A DNA stretch of 64,000 nucleotides from Diphasiastrum complanatum (GCA_029204225.1 CM055092.1:19525222-19589221), one strand, 5' to 3'. Shown: positions 9,432 through 21,713, counted from the stretch's first letter. Notes: a model not told the origin generated them from the letters alone. Made by a program: numbers and translations.

Positions 9432-10497
9432 TTTGGATCAAGTCCGAGGAAGATCCATTGTGTAACTCTGTCAAGTCTAGATTAGGTTGAGAATATGCCG
9501 CTGACTTTTCCTGAAAATTTTAAAAAGTCATTGGATAATGTCTCCCCAAAAGCTGTGAAACGACTGGCCAAATCTCCTGGACTTGGCTAAGACTTCCTTC
9601 AAAAAGCAGGCAAAGAGCTCAAAGCCCTGCTTTCGGAATTTCACTATTTGAATGTATGATTCATCCACCTAAATTTGATTTACTTTATGTGGTGACTAGC
9701 TAGCTTGGACAGAAAGAGGAAAATTTTGCAGCAATATTCTGCTAATAGATAGGTAATACGTACGGACATAGTGTGAAATTCTCAGTGTAGTAATTAGTTC
9801 TTGAGTTTTGAGATAGGGTAAAGTTGGATGAAAAGCGGAATATGTATATGGCAGCATATCCACATCAATGATTGATTCAGTCTCTTATAGCACCAGTTTT
9901 CTAGAGAGCTTTTTATAACCTTTCAAATGTTTGCAGAAATGTTCTTGAGGAGCTCGTATAGTAGGCATTCTTATTATCTCATAAGTGATCCATCCATTTC
10001 GCGTCATCATATACTCGTAAATTCAAATTTCTGAAATGCTAAATTACCTGCTGTGTTGCCACTGCAAAGTATCTGCTACAAAGGAATGTTGAATTAATTG
10101 CTGGATCTCTCCATGCCAGAGAAATTGATCAAAATGCTATTGGGTCTGTGTGACAAAGACAGTGATCAAGGATAGCCCCGCAAAACCATTGTATTGTAGT
10201 GAACAAGGCCAGTAAATTCTTGATAAGGTCTAGACTCTACACTTGGTTGCTTTTGTATGCTACCAACTCTTGTTTTTTTTAACATTCAAATGTCCAGCTA
10301 TTACAAGGAGCTTTTGATCACTTCCAATATAGGAAAAATAGGGGATTCTCCATGTAATTTCCTAGACAAGAATGAACATTAACTAGAAAAAATTGAGCAT
10401 TCCTGGTATACATAACATTCGATTTGAACTCCTTATGTAGGAAATTTGATCATAGACTTCCTAGATGTGCAAACTAGGAAGTGTTCAGACTTCTATT
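9432..10497. other. 3' flank of STPGR gene, intergenic
   Basis: The first part should be the 3' untranslated region. No strong open frame, RNA gene or repeat is visible. Confidence 0.5.
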
Positions 10498-10782
10498 TTA
10501 CACTCCATAATGTCTCAACAAGTCCAGACTTTTGAGAATTCTTCCGGATCTACTGATTCTAATCCTTAGAGGACACTTATTCAGAGGCTTGTGCCTCCTC
10601 AACATGATATCTTGGTGCTCCCTAGCATGGAGAAAGTGACTGAATGGCTCCAATTTGCTGAACCCTTTATTGAACGTCATAGCAATCTCTGCTGACTTGT
10701 TGTTTCTGGCAGCACGTAAATGTGCGATGTTAGAGTCTTGGATTTTGAAAGTGGAATATAGATATATGGCTTTTGAAGCCAT
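10498..10782 (-). CDS. hypothetical small ORF
   Basis: A 94-codon open frame starts with ATG at 10782 and ends at 10498. The product is basic (RRHKP, RIRISRSGR) with no membrane segment and no domain I recognise. It is not a shadow of a recognised gene on the other strand and is not visibly part of a retroelement. It could equally be an exon, an old element fragment or a chance frame. Confidence 0.2.
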   Translation of the reverse strand: MASKAIYLYSTFKIQDSNIAHLRAARNNKSAEIAMTFNKGFSKLEPFSHFLHAREHQDIMLRRHKPLNKCPLRIRISRSGRILKSLDLLRHYGV

Positions 10783-11005
10783 CCAACCTCGGTGGAACTG
10801 AGATCTCTAGGTCATACCATATTATAATAATTGTTTTTTGATGCCAGAGGTTTTATAAAATATTGCTCTCGTTGGGTTGGTCACGGATGATACTTTATAT
10901 GAAGCTACAAATTACCTTCCTCAATATTGATGTGATAACATTTAACAAATATTAGATATGATCTAAGAGACAAGATTGCAAAAGTGATCCTATCACAGTT
11001 GAAAA

Positions 11006-11091
11006 TCTAGAGTACGTAGCTTCTAGTTTATCTAGACTCACAATATACTCTAGAGTACGTAGCTTCTAGTTTATCTAGACTCACAATATAC
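11006..11091. repeat. tandem duplication, 43 bp x 2
   Basis: The segment starting TCTAGAGTACGTAGC occurs at 11006 and again at 11049, perfect across its length apart from the outer edges. A perfect pair implies a recent duplication. Confidence 0.9.
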
Positions 11092-12599
11092 CATATGCAA
11101 GAATCTTTTTGCATAGCTTATGTCTCCATCATATGTATGCATGCTTTTGACATTTATGTTGTTATTTCATGTTGTTTAGAAGTTTTCCAATGGAACATAA
11201 GTCATTTTAATCAATTATATAGTGAAATCCTTTTCAAAGGACTCCAAAGAACTATTGATGTGGATTATTCTAGGGTCATGACTAAAAAAGGACAGAATGT
11301 TCTAAATACCAAGCTCTTAGTAGCAAAATATTATCTAGGTTATAATACTAGACACTAGTCATTATAATGAAACTAGCAAATGAAGAAATGTTAGGATGTA
11401 AATTTTTTGTGCAGGCTAATTGCAACCCATGAAGCACTCTATGCAAGCCGAGTTTGGTGCAAAATTTACTTTACATATAGGGGCGGTGTAGGCAAGGACA
11501 TAGTGGATTGTGAGAAATCAAAATATTCTGATGGTTTTTTCTTCACTTTTTCCCTCCAAAATTGTAGATTTCTTGATTTTTTGTGGTTTTTTGTTATTGG
11601 TGATGATGTGTCAAGCCCTTAGAGGCTGTCTTAGGTCTCCACTAGGTCCTCCAAACACCTCCTCCGCAAGCTTCAAACAAATCAACACATAAAAACAAGC
11701 AAAATCCACTCTAAACTATCCCAAAACACCTCCTAACACACTAAAAATAGACTAAAACAACTAAAACAACAGCTAAACTAGTTAGTAGTAGCTATCCTCG
11801 GCAACGACACCATTTGTAGGGTCATAGATATAGTGTAAGCAGCCCTCCGCCTCTCAAGAAGGGTTAGATCCACTAGGATAGGTCTTTAACTATAGTAAGT
11901 TGCTTATTCTAGTTTCTTTTCCAACAAAAACTAACACTAACCCCCAATCCTAACACTAACCACACAAACTAGCACTAACCACACAAGCCGTTCCAAATGG
12001 TAGAGGAAGAGAGGGTAGAGATAAGAGATAGAGTTACGAATGAAGCCACAATTGATCTAGAGCTAAGCTATGAAAGAATCACATAAGCAAGACTTAACCC
12101 TAGAAAGCAGAAAAGAGAGAGATTAAGGAGACTAAAGAGAGAGATCAGTATCATCAGCTGAGTAACAAATTACTCAGATTCCCTACTTATAGCGTAGAGG
12201 AAGCCCTAAAAGGAAGCTTCTAGTGGTAAGGGCCCAACTGGGAGGGATAATAGTGTGCCCTCCAAAAAGGCCCCCACTCTCTAGTAATATGTCCAAATGT
12301 CCAAATAATGAATAATAAGGCCCAAGGCCAATCATATAGTCTCAGTGTCAATAATGAATAAAAAAGGGGCCCAAGGCCTGCTTATGCATAAAGTAAAATA
12401 AATGTAAATGGACGTGGTGAATGTAATGAGCTGAGTCCATAACTCTCCCTGACACAAAAAAAAGACCCAACTACCAAAAAGAAACTGGATCAAACAACAA
12501 CAAGCCCTGGTGCATCAACAACTAGAGCATCATCTGATGTAGAGGAATCAACAAGTGTAGCAAGAGCACGATCCTAATCCGCAAGTGATGAAGACATCA
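11092..12599. other. intergenic, no assigned feature
   Basis: Short unrelated open frames only. A run of AACACTAACC-like units near 11935-11990 is noted but too short to call a telomeric array. The right part (about 12180-12500) may be LTR or 3' noncoding sequence of the minus-strand gypsy remnant that follows, but I cannot place its borders. Confidence 0.4.
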
Positions 12600-12745
12600 A
12601 TAGGCTCCCATGTGGCCTCCTCAATAGGACGACCATCCCACTAGATCAAAAACTGAATTTGCCAGCAGCATTGACTATGGTGAAGGCAAACCTGGTGAAT
12701 GGCAACTGGTAAGAAAGGGAACAACTCAGGATCAACATCGTGGCG
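12600..12745 (-). pseudogene. gypsy chromodomain remnant
   Basis: On the minus strand this stretch reads as a decayed chromovirus integrase tail, with WDGRPIEEATWEP matching the conserved core of the chromodomain (WEGRPxxEATWE in relatives). It is preceded by LRRHDVDPELFP-like linker. A stop interrupts it just before the tryptophan. Frames further upstream (12750-13440) are low in recognisable content. Confidence 0.6.
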
Positions 12746-13240
12746 ACGAAGGGAACATCTCAGCTGCGTCATCTGAAACCAAGCAATATGGAACAACCGG
12801 AATGCCAAGGAACTAGAAGAAGATCAAGCAACAACCAGGAATGCCAAGGTATCCGTAATGCCCAAGCTAGTAGAGGATCGGCCCAAAAGATAGGGACATC
12901 ATACCAAGGTATCCAAAAAGCCCGAGAAGGTACAACTGCATCAACAACGGGAAGCCAATAAGGAGACCGGAAAAGAGATGTACACTCATCACGAATAGCC
13001 GCATCATGCGCATAATTATCAACCATATGTGCACGTGGAGCAACCCGAAATTGGGGAACCTGAAGATCACGTGGACAAACAATAGCTGGAACAGAGGCAA
13101 TAACCTAAGGCATCAGGATATGCCAAGTCTGACAATGAGCAACAATCCAAGGAATAGATAGAGGCCACATGCATAATCATAGAGATATCCACACCATATG
13201 CGATCAGTAATATGGAAAAACCAGCACCAATCAATAGGTC

Positions 13241-13372
13241 CAAATGAAAAAGCTATACGTAATAACCATGAATGCATTATATCCATAGCTGAAAATGAAG
13301 CAGTAGTATGAGCAATAGGTCCAAATGAAATCCAAGCGATACGTAATAACCATGAATGCCAAATATCAAGAG
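13241..13372. repeat. direct duplication of about 45 bp
   Basis: Two copies of a segment with CAATAGGTCCAAATGAAA and then ATACGTAATAACCATGAATGC are seen at about 13228-13282 and 13313-13366. They lie in the degenerate stretch between the chromodomain remnant and the copia LTR. Confidence 0.7.
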
Positions 13373-13442
13373 GTAAAAGGAAATCAGTCGCATGAAAAAC
13401 CTCTAATGCATAAAATGCCCAAAAGTGTACACCATCGGCATG

Positions 13443-13807
13443 GACTGCTTATTTCGGACTTATTCTCAGTTACTCAAAGATAGCTTTAGAGTGCGCGGTT
13501 TCTATCCGCTATTGTTTTGCGCTCATTAGCATCTGATCTTATTTTTCTGAATCATTACTATTTCCTTATTGCGTTCAGTTTGTGTCAGAATGCATGCATC
13601 TCTGTATTGCTTTTGTAACTGGTAGAAATTGTTTGAGAATTCAGTATTTTATGTTTGGCTACGTAATCACTTAGTATCTAGCGAAAATTAGTTGATAAAG
13701 ATTGGACGTGATTCCCATCACTACTGCTTTGTTCAATTTTTGATAGGTGTAGTCATGCATTGGAAGTAAGAAGTTTCTGCTATTCCATTACTCACCTATT
13801 TCCGACA
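13443..13807 (+). repeat. 5' LTR of copia fragment (5'-truncated)
   Basis: It matches the minus-strand LTR fragment from 1203 and ends CCGACA directly before the primer site. The left end is cut near 13443. Confidence 0.75.
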
Positions 13808-13820
13808 TGGTATTAGAGCG
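13808..13820 (+). other. copia primer-binding site
   Basis: TGGTATTAGAGCG abuts the LTR end; it differs by one base from the initiator-methionine tRNA site. Confidence 0.85.
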
Positions 13821-13995
13821 ATGATTCTTCTTCAAGGCCTAATACTATATCAGAGCGCAAGCTCTTATACTTGATATCTTTCACGATATCAAATTATTCT
13901 TCGGTTCGAATCAATTTATTTTGGTATCAAAGAATTGATTTTCAATTGTAACGCAGCACGATATCTCTCTTAATGTTGTCAGACTAAAGTTCCAG

Positions 13996-14924
13996 ATGGA
14001 TTCCCAAAGTAAAGCCAGTCTTATCGTAGACAAGCTGAATGGATCCAATTATCATTTATGGAAATTTAAGACGAAGGCCTTGCTAATCGCCAACAAGTTT
14101 TGAGATGTTGTCACACATATCGAAATGAAATCTAAAGTTGACACAAAAGACATAAAATGAAAATCGAAGGATGGTAAAGCAATATATCAGATACTCAAAT
14201 TGGCCACATAGCTGAAGCTAAGACTTTGAAAGAAATTTGGGACATCTTGAGCTCACTATATGATGTGAGAGATGTAACTACTAAGTTACATCTTCGAAGA
14301 AAATTCTTCACACTCAAGATGACAAATGGTGATTCTCTTCATAATCATATTAGCCAGTTTAAGAATCTCTTGCAACAGATAACCGTTGTCGGATCATTCG
14401 TAGATGATCAAGATGCAATCATGACATTGCTTTCAAGTCTACCCTCTACATATGAGAACTGGGTGATGATCATCACGACACACTCAGATTTAACTCTTAC
14501 CAGAGTTATCACTATGTTGCTGCAAGAAGATAGTCGAAAAAGTCAAGACACTTTGTCTACCTCTTCATCTCATGCTCTATATGTCAACAAGAGCTCAAAA
14601 CGACAAAAGCAGAAAAGCTCCAAGCAGTCTGCATCGAATCATAAACAGACTCAAAGTCAAAAACAATCATCAAATCCACATTCGTCGAAGAAGAAGATGT
14701 TTTGCGGGTATTGCAAACACAATAACCATGAGATACAGGATTGCCAAATTCTCAAAGCAAAGAATGCAACCAAGCAATCTGATCGACAAGCAAATACAGT
14801 TACAACATCTCCTAAAGTTGAAATGCACGAAGGCGCTTTTATGGTCAAAGACAAATATGCGAATTCGGATGATTCGTGGTTTCTAGATTTTGGAGCTACA
14901 TCAACATATGACCAATCATCGTGA
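13996..14924 (+). pseudogene. copia gag and protease start (decayed)
   Basis: The ATG at 13996 opens a gag with the plant copia start LDKLNGSNYHLWKFK-like pattern (here DKLNGSNYHLWKFKTK), but stops appear near 14101 and 14157. From 14226 the frame is open: the retrotransposon gag core (LHNHISQFKNLL, VVGSFVDDQDAIMTLLSSL, WVMIITTHSDLT), a lysine/serine-rich tail and the zinc knuckle CGYCKHNNHEIQDC at about residue 160 of this part. The protease site is DFGAT where DSGAT is normal, so the catalytic pocket is altered. The frame then shifts and protease continues briefly to about 15058. Confidence 0.88.
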
Positions 14925-15058
14925 GATTTTCCAATCCTATAAGCCTTACAACACAAAGAAGTATGTTCATCTTGGTGACTATAGTACTCATAGGAGAACA
15001 AAGGCTGGAAAGCAAAGTGTGTCTGTGTCTCAAATGATGTGTCCATCTCAATAGTAAA

Positions 15059-15439
15059 CTAGATCTTGCACACAATTTGAAAGATGTGTTTGTGTCGGCT
15101 CCAACAGTGTTATCCCTTAGCATGTTGTTTGTGCAAGATATGACAACCGTTTTGGAATGTAGCAGACTTTTGGCACATTAGATTTGGTTGTCTTTCTCAG
15201 AAGTGGATGATAGTGGCGCTATGGATCTGTGGTGGGTGATTGCAGATGGTTCTCAAGGATGGTAAGGAGTGATGGAGAGCGGTCATCATGAGTGAAAGAA
15301 TGCCACAATCGAGCTGGTATGCAGAAAGATCGCCAAAGCTGGTCGCTAGAAACATAAAAAAGTTTGCAAGTCACTTAGGTGCAAATGAGGTCGTCTGGGT
15401 CTATTTTATAGTCGTTGAAGCCCTAAGTTGGATATGCTA
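15059..15439. other. unassigned, probable gypsy 3' region
   Basis: No domain is recognised. The position, downstream on the minus strand of a gypsy integrase tail at 16220-16370, suggests LTR or 3' noncoding sequence of that element. Confidence 0.3.
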
Positions 15440-15830
15440 TTGAAGACAACTTGGCTCGTCGAAATTGAGTCATCTTGACTCAGTCGAGATTGTAAGCAGA
15501 CTGCTCGGTCGAGATTCAACACTCGGCTCGGTCGAGATCCAACACTCCGCAAGGTCGAGATTGAAGTCGAAAAGGCTCGGTCGAGAGTGTATTTAGAGGA
15601 CTTCGGGCGAGAATTAGGACTCGGCTTGATCGAGAGTCATGTCAAGAAGGCTTGGTCGAGATGGTATGCAGAATACTCAGTCGAGTACTAGGACCTGGCT
15701 CAATCATGATTTATGTTGAAGACTCGGTCGAGTTGGCATTGAGGAACACTCGATCAGTAGGTGTAGCACTCGGCTCGGTTGAGATTTGAAGTAGATGCTC
15801 GGTTGAGTGCTCAGACAAATTTACTCAGTT
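15440..15830 (-). repeat. irregular minisatellite built on CTCGGTCGAGA
   Basis: The core GGCTCGGTCGAGATT and variants recur at uneven intervals of roughly 20-45 bp. On the minus strand the core is TCTCGACCGAGCC, close to the core of the 24-bp array at 62650-63190 (TCTCGACCGGAGC). Both arrays have the same orientation relative to their neighbouring gypsy pol sequence, which fits an LTR of one family. Confidence 0.75.
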
Positions 15831-16219
15831 GGAGAACTTACTAACTGAAGTAAAAAATGACAAGTGTTGAAGTATGAGGAAGTTCTCAGTTGGACATGTG
15901 GTCTGAATTACCAGATTTATTTGTTGACAAAAAAATGAGGTCTCAGAATGTCAGAAGAAAGAGGTACCCTAAAAGTTTGCAAATCTATCCTCTGAAGCTA
16001 TACCATATGATGTTGGCCTGTAATACTCTTGGTAATGGATAAAAAACATCAATGAGGGAAAAGGAATGCAGTGATGATAGACATGAGCAATCAAGAAGTA
16101 CAAAAATAATGAAATAATAACCGGAATCAAATTATGTACAAAATAAAGAGTGTTGTCATTAGGTAGGGTCAACAAAAAACAACTCTTTGTAGTACCACCA
16201 TAGACAACTACCATTGAGG

Positions 16220-16370
16220 ACAGTGTCTAGGAGTACTCTGTCAAGTGTCTCTAATTGGACGACTCCATTGGGGAAGATTTTATATATGACATATGGTCCT
16301 TCACTTCTGAATTTTAATTTTCAGGGTGCTTCGTGGAGGTATAAAAAAAGCACTTGATCACCTTGATGTA
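16220..16370 (-). pseudogene. gypsy integrase C-terminal tail remnant
   Basis: The minus-strand translation contains KLKFRSEGPYVIYKIFPNG and then VVQLETLD, matching the GPF/Y-type integrase tail of Tat/Athila-like gypsy elements (normally followed by a VNG motif, here VLNGS). The rest of pol is not adjacent, since a copia LTR starts at 16489. Confidence 0.65.
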
Positions 16371-16488
16371 AGTCTTTATTGCACAGATGTCTATCATGCT
16401 AGGATTCTTGGTATTATTTGCTAACGAGTTGTACATGATAGGAGATGAGTTGCACAATTGAGCTAATGTAAATAGCCTGTTTTGAATC

Positions 16489-16970
16489 TGAAGTGAATCG
16501 AAGGAGAAACAAAATGTGAATGAAATCAATTCAGATGGAGTTCGGATATGATTGCTGGTCAATGCCTGCTATATCATTCCTACAATCCTCTAGAAAGTAG
16601 ATAGACACTGCTGACCTACATTATAAATTAATTCAGCATTCAACAAGATTGAACCAATGTGTGGAATAGATAAAACAAGTGAATGAGATACACGAACAAT
16701 AGCAGACAACAATTCATTCGAGATCAGACAAAATTTAGAATGATATGTGCATAACAGCTACAACATCGTCTATTGATCCTCTTTGTTTCAAGCATTGTGT
16801 GACAAACCCACACAATGCATTGGCATGAGAGAAGCAGTGTTCTCCCACGAACAGTGTCTCGCTTACTAGCGGACTTCTTGGATCTTTGTGGATCCTGCTT
16901 ACAAAATTGTGGTGGGCTTCTCTGTTCAGTCTATCTGTTTGAAGAGTGGCAGATTAGCCACGTCCTAACA
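16489..16970 (-). repeat. 3' LTR of copia element
   Basis: Plus-strand ends are TGAAGTGAATCG and CGTCCTAACA; on the minus strand it starts TGTTAGGACG. It matches 21243-22043 apart from insertions in the latter. Confidence 0.88.
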
Positions 16971-16981
16971 CTCTTCTGTTG
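16971..16981 (-). other. polypurine tract
   Basis: On the minus strand AACAGAAGAG lies directly before the TGTTAGGACG start of the 3' LTR. Confidence 0.7.
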
Positions 16982-17176
16982 ATGTCGCCATATCATATCA
17001 GGAGATTGTACTTCATGGTACTTCTTTGATCTTCTCGGTCCTTTCGTTCCTGACGTGTCGCAAACATTTTCGTTTTGCGTCATTTGACCTTCTCCTGTTG
17101 TTTGTGCTATTCGCGAACATTTTGTTTTTGTGTCTTTTCGTCAGATCGGGAGTCAGAGCTAGTAGAGCTTTGGTAA

Positions 17177-17539
17177 TTATAATTCAAAGCATGGTAGCTT
17201 GATAACTCCTAGGCTACTCCTTTGTTTCTCAAACAGACCTTTGTCTAAGGCCTTTGTGAATATGTCAGCAACCATCTTCTTCATTCCAATGAAAGTAGTC
17301 AGCAACTTCTTCTTTTCGATCAAATCCCTTATCAAGTGGTACTTGATTGTGATGTGTTCCATTCTAGAGTGAAACATGGGATCCTTTGTCAGGTGTATTG
17401 TGGATGTATTGTCCATCTGTAAAATCAGAGGTTCATTTCTCATTTTACCTAGTTTTTCAAGGAACTGTTTGATCCAAGTGATTTCATTGGCCATCTTTGC
17501 TGCTACTACATATTTTGCTTCGCAAGATGACTGAGCCAC
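17177..17539 (-). pseudogene. copia RNase H, C-terminal part
   Basis: The frame shows the conserved copia RNase H end: SSCEAKYVVAAKMANEITW, the DNTSTIHLTKDPMFHSRMEHI block, and VADIFTKAL near the end, followed by LGV. The first half of the domain is in another frame (17506-17694). The catalytic acidic residue in the SxxEAEY motif is kept (SCEAKY). It is the 3' end of pol, 200 bp from the polypurine tract. Confidence 0.88.
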
Positions 17540-17647
17540 GACGGTCTGTTTTTTGCTGACCCAGAGAATTGCTGCTCCTGCTGCGATGGTACATCCTTTT
17601 GAGACACTTTTGCAGTCGTCCTTGAGAGATGCCCAACTAGCATCACT

Positions 17648-18317
17648 TTAGGAAAGCATCTGAAACCCTGCATCACGAGAATAACACAATCCAAAATCCT
17701 TCGTCAATTGAAGGTATTGCAAGATTCGCTTCGCGATCTTCCAATGAGTCGGGCATGTATTTGTACTAAATTGACTCATCCTGAACACATCATAAGCAAT
17801 GTCAGGGCATGTGTTATCTGCAAGATACATTAGTGATCCGATTAGCTTCCTGTATGGTGTAAGCTGCATCAATTCTCTTTCTTCTTCAGTCTTCAAACAA
17901 TCTTCATTCGTCAGGATTGTTCCTGCAAGCATTGGAGTATTTGCTCCTTTGCAATTCATCATCCCAAAATCTTCTAGGGTTTTCTAGAATATATTTGAAC
18001 TGATGAAGGTACAACTTTTCTTCGTCATAGTCTCTATCAATCTGTAAGCCAAGATAGCATCTGGCTTCTCCTAGGTCTGTAATCTCGAAATGTTTCGAGA
18101 TATCACACTTCACTTCAGCAATAAGTTCTTCACTTTTACAGAGTATCAGGGTATCGTCCACATATACAGCTACAATGATGATCTTCCTATTTGTAATTCT
18201 CAAATAAACATTGGAATCAACTATTAGTGGCTTGAATCCTAAGGACTTCAGGGCTTGATCTTTCTTCTTATACCATTGTCGTGCTAATTGCTTTAGACCG
18301 TAGATACTCTTGTGCAT
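17648..18317 (-). pseudogene. copia reverse transcriptase, C-terminal half (two frames)
   Basis: Frame 17904-18317 holds the RT catalytic block VYVDDTLILCKS with intact YVDD, the MHKSIYGLKQLARQWY start and DLGEARCYLGLQI. Frame 17648-17962 continues with CKGANTPMLAGT, YRKLIGSLMYLADNTCPDIAYDV and the region leading to RNase H. The two frames overlap, so a frameshift lies near 17910-17960. The stretch is very similar in sequence to the copia remnant at 51310-54410. Confidence 0.88.
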
Positions 18318-18385
18318 TCTATATGCATGAATAGAAAGTTAGTTCAAAATATAGCCTGGAGGTTGATCCATGTAGACTTCTTCGT

Positions 18386-18691
18386 CTAATTCGCCATGTA
18401 GGAATGTTGTCTTCTCATCAACGATGTGAATCCTGAGATCATAAGCGGCTTCATATGCAAACAATAGGCGTAGGGATGTTTCATGACAGGAGAGAAGGTC
18501 TCAGCATAGTCGATACCATATTTTTGAGAAAAACCCTTCGCTACAAGTCTGGCTTTGTACTTGAAAACATTTTCATTTGGTCTATACTTTAGCTTGTATA
18601 CCCATTTGCATTGTACAGTCTTTCGCTTATCTGGTAATGGCTGCAATGTCCATACCTCATTTTTCTTCATGGATTCCATCTCCTCGTTCAT
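18386..18691 (-). pseudogene. copia reverse transcriptase, N-terminal part
   Basis: The start of the copia RT domain is clear: [48 protein letters not shown] (in parts) and [11 protein letters not shown]. Sequence after the ETFSPV block is damaged, and the frame is lost before the catalytic block. Confidence 0.88.
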
Positions 18692-18722
18692 GTCTTGGAT
18701 CCATTTGTCCTTCTCTGAACAT

Positions 18723-19440
18723 TCAATTGTTTCTTTGAATGTTTGTGATTCTCCACTGAATCCACAACTCTCCAGATGTAGAAGTTGAGCTACCTAACAA
18801 GAATCTTGTTGGCGCTCTTCGTTCTCTTGTTGATCTTCTGGGAGATCCTTCTGGTATTGTGATGCTCTTGCTTTTATCTATTATGCTAGGTTCAAAACCA
18901 TTTCGGTTTACAGGTGTTGTAGTAGTAGGTTGGCTTGCGAGTCTTTCTTCGTCGGATTCGCTGACTCGAACATCTTCGTCTGATTGTTCATCCTCTGCTC
19001 CCTCTGTCGCGGTTGGTAGATCATAATATTGTCTTCCAAGAACTTTATAATTGACAGGATCATTGTTGGCCATTGTTCTAGTCTCATCAAACTTGACATC
19101 TCTGACTGTCTTCACTGTGTTTGTCTCTGGCATATAGATTCTGTAGTATGCTACCCCACCGTAGTTTGTGTGGTGTTGTATGGAGAACACCAGATTTTCC
19201 TGTCCTATTTTAAATGTAGGCGGTTGTAGCTACTACTTCAGCCCACAACACACTTGGAGCCTTCAAATAGGCCATTGTGCACCTAGCGGCTTTCATGAGA
19301 GTCCTATTTTTTCTTTCTGCAACACCATTGTGCTGCGGTGTATAGGATGTTGTCCTTCTGTGAATGATTCCTCGATCATTGCAGAAATCAGTGAATCGAT
19401 TTGAGATGTATTCTCCACCCCGATATATTCTGATCTAATT
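18723..19440 (-). pseudogene. copia integrase core end and linker (decayed)
   Basis: The right part (19190-19440) translates in broken frames to RGGEYISNRF and NGVAERKNRTL, the second aspartate and glutamate regions of the D-D-E core. Frame 18723-19190 gives the linker between integrase and RT (YYRIYMPETNTVKTVRDVKFDE, then an acidic stretch and RRSTRERRAPTRF). Stops separate the parts. Confidence 0.8.
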
Positions 19441-20054
19441 TACCTTGTTTCATGTGCGGTGATATAGTATTTCAAGCCTCCTACTGAGATCACGTTGAAA
19501 GGTCCATAGATGTCCAAATGTACTAGCTCCAGAATCTTTGTCGTTCTGTAGGAGTCCTTGACAAAAGGAGTACGTGATATCTTACCTTTTATACATGCAT
19601 CACAGGTCATCGAACTGGTTGCATTCGAGATGCTCACCTCTGTGATAGCTCCATGATGGCCTGCTTGATACAATGCCATTGAGTTCATATGGCATAGTCT
19701 TCTGTGCCATAGATTATCTGACGAATCATGGGCTTGATGTGCTTGATCTGCGGGTAGGCGTACCCTCAGATGATATAGGTTGTCTTTTCTTCTACCTTGT
19801 GTAATCAGTGTACTGGTGCTTGCATCAACAACATTGCATGCTTCGACTGAGAATGTTACACGCATCCTAGCATCAGCTATTCTTGCAACTGATAGCAAGT
19901 CCTGCTGCAGTGTAGGTATGAACAGAACGTCTTCGAGTTGTCTGTCTCTGTCATTTGTGTTGAGCCACAACGAACCAATACCATTCACTTGATGCTTTGA
20001 TCTGTCTCCAAGAATGATAAATCTTGATGGATCTGCACTCCGAAAGTCAGACAT
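19440..20054 (-). pseudogene. copia protease end and integrase zinc finger
   Basis: The frame begins within the protease to integrase linker (HQVNGIGSLWLNT, DVLFIPTLQQDLLSV), then the integrase zinc finger, with LWHRRLCHMN supplying histidines and CDACIKGK the cysteines, and ends at the first catalytic region (ELVHLDIYGP). It is nearly the same protein as 52990-53772, so the two elements are one family. Confidence 0.88.
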
Positions 20055-20108
20055 TATCTATCTTGATGTAACCAAATATGAGGTAGCTCCTGAATCAAGG
20101 ATTACCTC

Positions 20109-20752
20109 CTATGTGTCAGGTGTCAACATTGCACACATGTTTGCACAGATGTAGGCGGTCGAATTTCCATGATTCGATCTTTCTTCACCCCGAACTTTTT
20201 GGCTCTTCGACGTAGGACAAACTATTACTGTCCTCCCGTTTGCCTTGAGCTTGTTTGTTTCTTGGATTTTGGTGATAGTCCATGGCTGCATGACCCTTCT
20301 TGTGACAATGGATACACTCAATCTTTGTATTTAGCCAACATGAATTGACAGTATGTCCTTCGCATTTGCATCTTACGCATATCTTCTTGTCTCCACTCTG
20401 TTGTTTCGGCTTTTCTTTGTTCTTCCATTTGCCTTTGCCGGCTCCTTCTGCTTGCTGGTCTCGATTCTGCCTTCAGTCTGACTCCCTCTTAGGCTTGAAC
20501 TGCTTCTTCATCTTCTCCTTATTGATGTAGAGAGCTTGGTCATAAGCATCCTTGTGATCAAGGTGCTCTCGAGCTTCGACTTCTTCTTGAATCTCGACCA
20601 CTGTCTTTTTGAGTGTCATAGCTGGATTCTAGCAACGTTCGGGTTGTCTGGAAGGATCTTGGTAAAGCTCGTAGCAGGTAGGTAAGTTGCTTTTCTGCTG
20701 ATACTGCATTCTTTGCTCCAGAATTGTGTAATGAAAGGAACAGATCCTTCAT
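20109..20752 (-). pseudogene. copia gag C-terminal part with two zinc knuckles
   Basis: In broken minus-strand frames the region encodes part of the gag core (LLRALPRSFQTTRTLL), a basic linker and two knuckle-like motifs: CVRCKCEGHTVNSC and CIHCHKKGHAAMD, the last with its final cysteine changed to tyrosine. The start of gag (to about 21150) is too damaged to follow. Confidence 0.75.
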
Positions 20753-21228
20753 CTTTCTGATAAAAGAGATGAGGTCTTTGCCATTCCATTACAGGTTTGT
20801 TAGATGATGTTCAAGAAGCATAATCTGACTGTGTGATTTCGTCTGAGATCTTGTGAGTAAAGTATCCTACATCTCTCTTGCATTCGAGAGTGTAGCCAGA
20901 TCAAGAGTCAGGCTAATTTCAGTGGATGATGACAACACGGCTACTGCCTTGTCGTTTTTCTCTCTCCATTCACGTAGCTCCTTGCTCTAGTTATAGGCAT
21001 TTCTTCGGTGCCATCTACTCAGGGAAATAATCCTTCTCCCTTTAGTATAAGAGAGGTCTTAACCTTCCATGCTAGGAAGTTAGATCCTGATGAGTCGAGG
21101 ATTGTACAGATCTTTGATTGTATACTGCTTATTGAAGCCATTGTTGTAGATCATGTTCTCACTTGTTAATGGTTCTTTGTCTTGAATGCTTTGCCTCCTG
21201 GATCTGATAGCCATGTCAAACTCTGACA

Positions 21229-21241
21229 GACTCTGATACCA
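21229..21241 (-). other. copia primer-binding site
   Basis: The minus strand reads TGGTATCAGAGTC, two bases inside the edge of the right-hand LTR. Confidence 0.85.
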
Positions 21242-21591
21242 CTGAAGCGAATCGAAGGATGAAATGAAATGTGAATGAAATCAATTTAGATGGAGTTTGG
21301 ATATGATTATTGGTCACTGCCTGCTATATCATTCCTACAATCCTCCAGAAAGTAGACAGACACTGCTGACCTATGTTATAAATTAATTCAGCATTCAACA
21401 AGATTGAACCAATGTGCGGAATAGATAAAACAAGTGAATGAGATACACAAACAATAGCAGACAACAATTCATTCGAGATCAGACAAAATTTAGAATGATA
21501 TGTGCATAACAACTACAACATCATCTACTGATCCTCTTTGTTTCAAGCACTGTGTGACAGACCCACACAACGCATTGGCATGAGACACAAT

Positions 21592-21713
21592 CATGTTTTT
21601 TGTTAGGCCTTTAATTGAGCATTTAGTCACAATAGTTTTACAATATAAGAATAACATATGGGGTTATAGATTATGTTTATGTTATAATATCGGTTTATAA
21701 TATGTGCTAGAAC

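Larger units (their letters stand above)
13443..15058 (+). mobile_element. Ty1/copia fragment: LTR end, primer site, gag, protease start
   Basis: The 3' part of an LTR, a primer-binding site, leader and gag follow in order, and the element breaks off in the protease region near 15058. The LTR is related to the fragment at 1203 and more distantly to that of the element at 55 kb, whose gag is also the closest in the window. Confidence 0.85.

Noticed and set aside
11935-11990. Short telomere-like CTAACC tract
   Set aside because: Only a few imperfect units, spaced irregularly; not comparable with 60507-61264.
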